Positions 56,480 to 64,000 of a stretch of 64,000 nt of DNA are shown one piece after another; positions within the stretch are counted from its first letter, which is position 1, and each line of letters begins with the position of its first letter. Source of the DNA: Diphasiastrum complanatum (lineage: Eukaryota; Streptophyta; Lycopodiopsida; Lycopodiales; Lycopodiaceae); contig CM055109.1 of assembly GCA_029204225.1 (NCBI GenBank), positions 45,295,592 through 45,359,591 of the forward strand, read 5' to 3'. Under the pieces are notes generated by a model, which was not told the origin of the DNA, made no database searches, and saw nothing but the letters and a program-made list of their open reading frames with translations. Both the position numbers and the translations under genes were made by a program.

Positions 56480-58542
56480 CCTTGAACCTTCGTTTCCATG
56501 AATTTCTGGCAGGCCTTGAGGGCTTGCTTGGCCTGGGCGAGCTCATGCGTTGCGCTTGTCCGATATTTGTTGAACTCTGCCTGGTAGTTGCTTAAGGTTT
56601 GGCTATAAACCTGCACCTGACGCCATAGAAGATTCATTTCTGATTGAGAAAGCGGCCTTGAGTCTTGTGCAGGTTGAGCTAACCAGACGAGTTTTTCTTC
56701 TTGTAGGGCTTTGACCTCCGTCCCCAGGTGCGTATTCTCTACTTCCAAAAGGTTTAGTTGCGCTTGGATGGGAGCAAGCCATTGGGACGTTTTAGATTGA
56801 AGCTCCCGCACCTTCGTGGATGCCTCTGTCAGCGTTTTGGAGAGGCTTTGGATAAAGTTGTTGAGGCCCTCCTCCTTCTGCTACAGCTTGGCAATCTCCT
56901 AGTGCCCTGCTTGTTCGTGTTGCTGAGCCAAAATTATTTCTTGCTGCAACTTGGTGAGGTCTGCTCATAGTTGTGTGTTACTTGTTGCCAGATGTAGTAC
57001 CCTGCCTTCCAGAATGGCTTTGGCTGCTACCACATCCATGATGTATTTCCCCAGGGTTTGGTACGTCGTCGTTAGATCTGTGGGAGCAGCCGGTACACTG
57101 GCACGATCAAGGGCTTCTGTATCAGCCCCGACGACTTGTGGAGTACCGTCGTCATTGTCTTCTATCAGGTTCTCATTGGACCCGATGGTGCAAACACTGT
57201 TTGGACAAATGCGTCATCAAGCAATGGTTGGTTGCCCTCGGCAACCTTTGTTGGCAAAGCGGGTGGGGTTTGAGAAGCAACTGTGGAAACATTCATGAGG
57301 ACGGTTTGTCCGAACGAGAGGATGGGAGGAACAGAAGGAAACTGGAGGGTGGTGTGGAGTATGGAAGAAGGTGAGGATGGAGCAAAAAGCGTCTAGCGTG
57401 GGGGTGAAAAATTGATGACTTGCATCCATGCCAGAGTGTCAGGAGACAATTGAAAATCAGAAGGATTGAATGGAATGGAAGCAACAGTGGTGGTAGGAGT
57501 GATGGAAGATGCGATGGTGATGGATGGAGTAGTGGATACTGGAAGAAACGAGGATGGAGACAGAAACAGATGTGGATGGAACATGAAGAGAGGTAGCGAC
57601 AACAGAAATCGGAGTGGGACATTGCACGAAAGAAGAAGTGGCGGTTGTTGATGGGCTGGTCAGTGCAGTAGTGGAGGTGCGTCTTCGGGTAGCAGGTGGA
57701 GATGTGGATGTAGAGGCAGCGCCACACATTCGTTTGCTAGCCATTGTGTTAATAACTACAGGTTGGGAGGAGGTGGATGCTTGAGATGGCGGATAAAGGT
57801 TAGTATGTGGCACAAGGGTAGACAAAAGGGATGAGCGTTGGAAACCGCACACTTTCGCCTCGAGAAGTGCGTAGGCAAAGTTACACAACAGGGGACTTGC
57901 TGCGATACGCTCGGGATTGTTGGGTTTGATGGAGTTGGTTAGTTCTCGAATGAGGAAGCTATGCCAATCGTATGGCACAACTGAGGGACCAGAGAATTCC
58001 AGAAAGGATTCCACTATCTGACTCAGCAGCTTAGACTGGATTCTATCTTTGCAAAATGTTGAAATAACCAGAAAGTTATTCAACAGATGTGTAGCCGTCT
58101 GAATGACGGGTTCCGTGATAGCCTCTATCAGGTAACCGTTGTTAGTCTCTATGGGGATTTCTAGTGCGGTTTGGGTGACGACATGTTTGATCAGACTTTT
58201 GGCGTTGCGATGGGAGAAGGGCTGACAATCATCGGACATAATGCCAATGGTAACCATCGAGTCGGCGTTAATCCTGACCTTGTACGTGGTACCTTGGTAC
58301 AAGAAGTGGAAACGAGTCTTTTCCTCGTCCCAAGTGGCGTAAGCGTAAAGGTCGAGGCCCATGTTAATCTCAGAATGGAAGAGCGATTGGTAAAAATCCA
58401 TTGCTGCTAGAAGTGGAGCGGTTGTCTGTAGCCATGGTTGGATCAGAGAGTTAGAGGGTAGAGGCCAAATCTGTGTGGCCTCGGGGATGTCACGCTGGAT
58501 CACCTATTTGGCACCAGAGTCTTCAGAGGATGAGGAGGCCAT
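56480..58542 (-). pseudogene. ORF1 of element D, homologous to ORF1 of element C
   Basis: The minus-strand ATG at 58542 (MASSSSEDSGAK) is followed by a TAG at 58504. The frame then stays open for 348 codons to 57457: LLAAMDFYQSLFHSEINMGL, YQGTTYKVRINADSMVTIGI, TNNGYLIEAITEPVI, LLNNFLVIS, WHSFLIRELTNSIKP, then a Ser/Thr/Pro-rich run. Frames change in the Pro/Ser-rich middle. A coiled coil (56811-56490; QLNLLEVENTHLGTEVKALQ, TSATHELAQAKQALKA) ends at the junction with integrase. The N-domain matches element C across the whole block at clearly better than chance. The WHSFL-type segment recalls the putative-plant-transposon domain of Tat-lineage ORFs (memory, untested). Confidence 0.68.
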
Positions 58543-59164
58543 ATTGGCAGTGATGATTAGAGGTCAGAAAAATAGGAAAAATGGTGGAAAATGGAAAGGG
58601 TGTGGAAGCGGCAGAAAACTGTGAATAACGAGTGTTGAATGACAAAAAGTGTAGTTCAGAGCGCAGATCGGTATTCAGTATGATTAGATGATAGCTGGTA
58701 GGAAGTTTGGTCACAAACAGAGAACTTGGTAATTTCAGTGTAAATTTCGGCAGAGCTTCGCTAGCAAAGGTGACAAATGACTCGAATTCAGCCCTTATAT
58801 AGTGGAATTTAGAGTGCGTATTAGGTAAAATCCACTTTCCCTTGTTCAGTTCCACCCAAATTTTGGCAGGCACCTTCCTTACAAAATTCTAAGACCTCAG
58901 GGAAGTCTGCGAGAGTTCAGAAGGTGATTTGACTGCTATGCGAAGGTTCTGCGAGAGTTCAGGCTGTCTACGAGGGTTCAACTCTCGCAGGAAGTGATCT
59001 CTCGCACAACTTGTTCCTGTGATTAGATTTTCAAGATCAAACCATATAGGCAAGCTAATTTCACTACTCTGATTCCATTTAGGCACCTTGCGAGGGTTGG
59101 TAAGACGATCTTGAGGCTCTGCGAGGGTTCTGAAAATTCAGCTTCTGGAAACTCTTGCATACAC
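58543..59164 (-). repeat. Leader of element D with CTCTCGCAG/CTGCGAGAG array
   Basis: Next to the ORF (58740-58800) is the block conserved with element C. From 58880 to 59130 the motif occurs in both orientations (ctgcgagagtt near 58907 and 58950, tctacgagggtt near 58967, actctcgcagg near 58980, gatctctcgcac near 58998, ttgcgagggtt near 59088, ctgcgagggtt near 59116). No PBS is visible, so a deletion joins U3 or R to the leader. Confidence 0.6.
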
Positions 59165-59562
59165 TAAAAGATGATGAGTCCATAGTGTACAAATGGTGCC
59201 TTTTTATAAAATGGGAAAGGTCCTTGCCCCTCAATTCTATTGGCTAATATTTACAATGATCCTATCCATTCATCTTGGAACCATCTTGATCCAAGGGTCC
59301 ACAAAAAGTACATTGGTAATCACAAGATTCATGTGAGTCCCAATTTGGACCCAACTCTAAAAAGTAATCTCTAAGTTTAAAAATGACTTTGGGCCTCTAG
59401 TTTTATTTTAATTCCAAGGCCCAAGTCAAGTTTATTTTATTTACAACTTTACTTGCGTGCTCATTGGGCCATGGGCTTACGAGTGCAGGATGCCATGCCC
59501 TCACAACACATTTAATTGAATGATTTTATTTATTTACACTTTGTTGGGAATACCCCCAACAG
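59165..59562 (-). repeat. Partial 5' LTR of element D
   Basis: In minus orientation it starts TGTTGGGGGTATTCCC at 59562. It contains the gggcc and aaagtca boxes found in the other gypsy LTRs and a TATA box TATAAAAA at 59220-59213 (minus). R/U5 and the PBS are missing. Confidence 0.65.
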
Positions 59563-60220
59563 ATGATAGCCACAACTCAAGATTTTAAGAAACGAGGTTC
59601 TACTCGGCTACTCAAAGCAAAAGCTTGGAAAAAGCTAGACAACATGGTGAAATATTTAAGAAAAGATAACTTTTCAAACACCGATGTACAAATGATACAA
59701 AAAACAATCAGTGAATTTGTGGATGTAGTTCAAAGTGCATGGGGAGCAAGTCACATAATACATTATATGGTAAGATTTAGGTGCAACACTATTGTAGGCA
59801 AATATGTGCAACTAAATTAGATACTTCTGGTACTGATTTATATATTGTTTTTATGAAATACAGCACATATTACGGCATCATTCGACATTCTTTGCAAGAA
59901 ATAGTGGAAGTCTTAGCATATGGTCATCACAAGGAAATGACATATCTCATTGGCAAGCAAGAGTGACATTTCATAAAAGTACACAACAATGTGGAACTAG
60001 CACAAAGAACAACTATGTATTGCAACTTTTTCAACGGTTTTACAGAAGAGTGCAAATTCGTCATAATAGAAAATCGACGAATGAAAAATTTAGAAAAGGA
60101 TGCAAGCCAATAGGCAATAGACATCAGAGATATTTTGTATATAAAAAATACTACAAAGTGTTTGAATCTCAAAAGTCTACTCCATTTTCGACACTTTCTT
60201 TAATGAAAGTTACAATTTAG
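59563..60220 (+). pseudogene. Unrecognised decayed ORF
   Basis: Three overlapping frames give a plausible but frameshifted protein: a helical start (LLKAKAWKKLDNMVKYLRK, then VDVVQSAWGASHIIHYM), a middle (TSGTDLYIVFMKYSTYYGII) and a basic end (RRVQIRHNRKSTNEKF). It directly follows the outer LTR end of element D, so it is the insertion-site flank. No family is recognised; a decayed DNA-transposon or host ORF is possible. Confidence 0.25.
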
Positions 60221-60498
60221 AGTCATGCAATAGCTTCCTTCTTTCGTACGGATCCAAGACCTCATAGTTCTCATACTTACTTAGATCAACATAGGCAGCT
60301 TACAATGCGAAATGCGATGATGTAAGCATGGAATTCACTGGTCCATATCCTAAAATTTTAAGTGCAATAGTTTTCTTGACGAAAATTATTCTATGCACCC
60401 TCATAAAAATATGTCATCCAAGAAAATGAGAAAGTGCCTTGATTACCATAATCATTGTTTTACCATGTTGATGAAACTTTGAATGGGCAACACTTATC

Positions 60499-61294
60499 TC
60501 ATTATTCTTGAAAAACTTCAGATAAAATGTCCCAGTGCATGGTAGAGAGAAGATCATCAGCATCATAATCAATTATATCTGAAAATTCATGAAGCTCCTT
60601 GCTCAAATTGCAAAGAGCTTCAGCTCCAGTAAAATCAAAAAGATATGATATGTCCGATAAAGTCAAAAAAAAGCTATTATCTATATTGTAAGTAGGCAAA
60701 GTAATTAGGGATTAATCACTTGGAGAAAGAGTGGTAGTTGTTTTAGGGCCTATAAACAAAGCCCTATTCTGGGAAAAATCAAAATCTGTACAATCATCTT
60801 CATTATTAACGTTAGTATCAACAAAAAAAAATTCAATTTGTCAGATTTTGTACTATTGGAAGAAATAGCTTCAAAAGTAGAAGGGGAGGCAATATCAGAA
60901 TCCTCCAAAATATTTAATAAGAGATAAAAAACAAAGACAGGTTGAAACTCCAAAAACCTACACTTTTTATTGTGTATTTGGTAGGTATCTGTAGACTTGA
61001 AATCATCATGCAACTTGGTGAACTTTCAAGCTTGGATTTATGTTTGTTTATGTCGAGGTTCACCAAGTCCTGATAATGAATCATGTCTTTATTCTGAGAT
61101 CTAGACACGAGAGTACCAAGCAAAGAATTAAATCTGAGATAAATCTCAAAAAATGCTTCTACATCAGGACCCTCTGTGATAGTAGAAGACAGAACAAAAA
61201 GTAAAAGAAGAAAAACTGCCTTGAAATAGTCTATATTTTATGTGATACCAAATTCATGCAAAAAAGACAGGAGACTAGAATCAAAAGTAGACAT
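60499..61294 (-). pseudogene. Unrecognised ORF downstream of the AATATCG motif array
   Basis: The minus-strand ATG at 61294 opens MSTFDSSLLSFLHEF, a stop, then EGPDVEAFFEIYLRFNSLLG, HYQDLVNLDINKHKSKLE and, after frame changes, FKSTDTYQIHNKKCRFLE, SDIASPSTFEAISSNS and a final SKELHEFSDIIDYDADDL to a stop near 60502. The short polar start resembles those of ORF1 in C and D (MSSIDTS, MASSSSED). It sits immediately after a motif array, as they do. No sequence similarity to them is evident by eye. Confidence 0.35.
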
Positions 61295-61339
61295 TGCTAT
61301 AGAAATTACTGAAAAACAAAAAGTCGACAAAAGAAGAAA

Positions 61340-62035
61340 ATCCAGATATCGATTTTAAGTGTAGAATAGGATGCACAGGCGATTCGAATATTACTCCGTG
61401 CTCAGAATCAATATCAAGTGATCAGATATCAGTTTTGAGCCCATATGTGCATGCAAAAGAATAGAAAAACATAGTGCGCACTTGAAAGTGATACCTGAGC
61501 AATATCGGTTTCAAGTGCAAAGCTAGGTGCGATTATCTAGAGCAAAGAGTGCACTCAAAAATGATATTAGGGGTAGAAATCCCAAAATTTTTGTGAAAAT
61601 GCATGTTCGAAAGCATCTATTTATAATAAAAAAAAGTTGCACATGTAGAATCTGATCGATTGGACACGTGGCATCCAATGATTGCCTACCATCGATTGTC
61701 TGTACAATCAATAATTAGATGTGATTGTTTACATGTGTGGAATGAGACGTGTCCATTTTTTATTAGTCCACCTGTCATTCCACACGTGCTGATAATCATT
61801 ACACCATAATACTTCACGCAAATAACTCATTTTTTCTTCCAATTTTTTTTTTCACTCGAATATCGCTTTCAAACGCGCTCTGTCACCTCCTTTGTTGTAC
61901 CCATGCCCCTTCGCGCTCAATACCGATACTGCTCTATCCCAATATCACTTTTGAGTGCAATTTTTTTTTCTTCTTCTTTTTCTCCTACACTCAAAAGCGA
62001 TATTGCCCTCACAATATCGATTTTGAACGCCATGT
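61340..62035. repeat. Array of AATATCG-TTTYAAGYGC motif in both orientations
   Basis: Copies: gatatcgattttaagtg near 61346, gatatcagttttgagc near 61424, aatatcggtttcaagtgc near 61502, aatatcgctttcaaacgc near 61860, aatatcacttttgagtgc near 61941, the reverse form ctcaaaagcgatatt near 61990, and aatatcgattttgaacgc near 62014. It is flanked by an unknown minus-strand ORF (61294) and the H3-like ORF (62123), arranged head to head. Confidence 0.65.
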
Positions 62036-62122
62036 TTGTCCTCCTTTTTGTGGAAAATGAACTCCGTGCCCAAAAGCGAGACTCTCATTTTTTGTTTTTT
62101 AGTCTTCCTTTTATTTTCTGCC

Positions 62123-62806
62123 ATGATGGCTCGAGTTAAGTCCACAGCCCATGCTCGGACATATGTACAGCCCTCCCTTGCCTGTATGCCTCCTGAAACT
62201 AGTCGACGAAGTAGTAGAAAGCAGGTCTAGTTGAGAGAGATAAAAAAAACTTTAAAGATAAACTGATTTGTTGATTCCAAAAGCTCTCTCTGTGAAAAAT
62301 GTCATTATTTTTCTTGAGCAACATGTCAAATTCACCGCTATCGCCATGGAGATCTTGCAAGGTGCTGTGAAGGACTATCTGTCCTAGTTTTTTGAAGATT
62401 CTGTTGTTCTGGCTATGCGTGGTAAGCATGTTATCATCATTCCCAAGGATTTTGTAATTCTCAAAAGACTTAAGGAGCATTACTCAAATCTCCATCTATG
62501 TAACGCCAGCACCTCCAGAGATTTGCCTCTGGACAGAACAGACTTCCCCACCACACTAGGAGGAAGATGAAGCAGTCTCGTCTTATCAAATTAGGATCTC
62601 GCTGGCTAGCTCTTCCTCCAAAAGTCATTCTTGCAAAGTAGCCCTAAATCGTCTTCAAAACTAGTTAAGCGTCTTCTGACTCTAAATCAAAATCCGGGTC
62701 AGCTTCTCCTCCTAGTGTTGCTCATCAAGCTCCTCAGAAGGTTTCTTCTCCGAAGGTCAAGATAACCCAAGAGGAGCTTGATAAGATAACAGAAATTTGT
62801 AGATAG
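62123..62806 (+). pseudogene. Histone H3-like gene, decayed, with Ser/Lys-rich tail
   Basis: The frame at 62123 reads MMARVKSTAHART, close to the H3 N-tail (ARxKxTA), to a TAG at 62228. In frame after it comes LREIKK, the H3 alpha-N block. After a shift near 62255 the reading is TDLLIPK, a helix KFTAIAMEILQGAVKDYL, a TAG at 62386-62388, then FFEDSVVLAMRGKHVI and IIPKDFVILKRLK. These match the H3 alpha-2/loop-2/alpha-3 order (LFED, AKRVTI, PKDIxLARR) segment by segment. Loop 1 is shorter than in H3, and the RYRPG segment is absent. A tail not found in canonical H3 follows to 62806 (TGA at 62568, then ASSDSKSKSGSASPPSV and VKITQEELDKI). No introns are seen, so it may be a retrocopy or an element-carried ORF. 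It could derive from an H3 variant or CENH3; I cannot tell which. Confidence 0.75.
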
Positions 62807-62824
62807 AGTTTCTAAAGCTCCTTT

Positions 62825-64000
62825 TGTAAATGTTTAATCCACTACCTCATATCTTGATATCTTCTCTTTTCTGCATGAAAATTTGGATAGACTCCAGATG
62901 CTATTGGTATATCAGTTAATGGTATAGAATCAGCAGGTACTGGATCTGCTATAGGTTCTTTCTGCTTCTGTGCTCTGGTAACCACCATCAAGGGTTATTC
63001 TGAGCTTCTGGTCTTTGCTTGATTGTTATCAAATTTACAGGAGCTATAGGCGGTGGTGGCTTCGGTCTTGCTGGACATTCCTTATAACAATGCCCATAAC
63101 CACAGTCACGACAGAATGCACAAATTTGTCTTTGTTTGGACATTCTGCAACTCTGTGATTTTCTCCACATGCAAAGCATCCAAGTGGTGCTCTGGTCCAG
63201 TTTCTAGATGCTTCTTGTTGCGCGACAACATAAATACCATACTGTTCTGAAGATCCACCTTCATAATCATTACTATAATTCCATTGCTCAGTACCTCTGT
63301 AAGGTTCTGGCTCCATCAAAATTGGCAGGAGGAGCGAGGTGCTTTAGTGGGGCAGGTAAGGCTAATCGTTTTGGGTATCCAAGAGCAGATTGACGAGGTC
63401 TACTTGTCAGATTTCCTCCATAATGTGGTTCTTGATATTCCATCTGGACATACCGTTGCTAAATAATCCGAGGATTGAAGTTGCAAAAAGCAGTCTTATG
63501 ATAAGGCGAATTGCACAAATGGCATATACTGATCTCCATTCGGCTTTTCAATTGAGGACACTCATTCACTATGTGATTTCCCATACAAATAGAACACCAG
63601 ACATTTTTCCTAGTAGGAAAAGTCTTTGCAAACTTTTCAAGTTCCTTAGTTCGCTTGTCCATGGAAATCTTCCAATGCTTTGATCTTCTCATTAATTGTG
63701 ACTGCAACTTTTCCATCTGTTTTTGCTAGTTTTTTCCAAGTTTCTCAAACTCATTGAGCATTGTCTCTACAGTAGCATTGACATTCGTTGATGCAATAGT
63801 GGTGGATTCATAGTGGTCTGCCTTGCTATATAAGGCAACATACTGATATTCGGCTCATCATTTGAATCTTCATCCTCCTCTCAAATTGCATCGTCCATAG
63901 AGTTTTGCAAAACTGCGTACTCATTATGGCGTTTCAGCTCACGTCTGATCCTTTTAGGTATACCTGACAAAAACCACATAATCATGGCATTTTCATTAAT
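62825..64000 (-). pseudogene. Gypsy F gag, continuing beyond the window
   Basis: From the window edge on the minus strand: NENAMIMWFLSGIPKRIRREL, a stop after DDAI, EEDEDSNDEPNISMLPY, then the coiled part and knuckles at 63716-63459 (CSICMGNHIVNECP, CHLCNSPYHKTAFC). Then NEQWNYS-like text and the third and fourth knuckles (GCFACGENHRVAECP, CRDCGYGHCYKECP) follow, and it ends near 62830 in the KRRYQDMRQWIKHL region. It is the same family as gypsy A and B and preserves the four-knuckle array best. It is truncated where the H3-like ORF tail ends. Confidence 0.87.

Overview
This window is a block of nested plant retrotransposons. Three things place it in a land plant: Ty1/copia elements primed by initiator-Met tRNA (TGGTATCAGAGC boxes), Tat/Athila-type Ty3/gypsy elements primed by an Asp-tRNA-like box (TGGCGYCGTTGYCGGGG), and a near absence of recognisable host genes. 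The species cannot be told from the sequence. The density and depth of nesting suit a large genome such as a fern, lycophyte, gymnosperm or liverwort (inference). No tRNA, rRNA or CRISPR array was seen.

Layout. 1-2.8 kb: copia relics on the minus strand around one copy of an unnamed dispersed repeat. 2.9-6.8 kb: gypsy A (+), with LTR, PBS, leader and broken gag. 8.0-21.7 kb: a three-layer nest. Old copia G (-) has its integrase core replaced by gypsy I (-), a gag-only element. Gypsy I in turn carries copia J (+, 10071-15931), an intact element with no visible LTR difference, a 5-bp target duplication and one open 1316-codon gag-pol. 21.7-24.6 kb: the longest stretch without recognisable transposon coding, holding one possible host exon. 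24.6-38.7 kb: gypsy B (+), whose 5' LTR was entered by element C (-) and whose reverse transcriptase was entered by copia K (+, target duplication gtttg). 38.8-47.6 kb: copia M (-), entered by copia L (+), a close relative of K. 48.4-49.1 kb: second copy of the unnamed repeat. 50.8-52.1 kb: an array of a CTCTCGCAG-type motif, then a SET-like fragment. 52.8-54.6 kb: copia O (+), a relative of G. 55.3-59.6 kb: element D (-). 60.5-62.8 kb: a third motif array lying between an unknown minus-strand ORF and a broken histone-H3-like gene. 62.8-64.0 kb: gypsy F gag (-).

Most original observations. (1) C and D are LTR elements with a long coiled-coil ORF1 where gag normally sits, homologous to each other. 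(2) Leaders of the gypsy-type elements, and at least one LTR type, carry short motifs repeated many times in both orientations, a different motif in each family (CCTTCGCC, CTCTCGCAG, AATATCG-TTT, CACATGTG). (3) A decayed H3-like histone ORF with an N-tail resembling H3 and an unusual Ser/Lys-rich tail follows one such array, and a SET-like fragment follows another. (4) A perfect 39-bp inverted repeat in the integrase of D. (5) K/L-type LTRs with atypical termini and three consecutive hairpins.

Apart from copia J, every coding region is broken by stops, frameshifts or deletions, so J is the only candidate for present activity.
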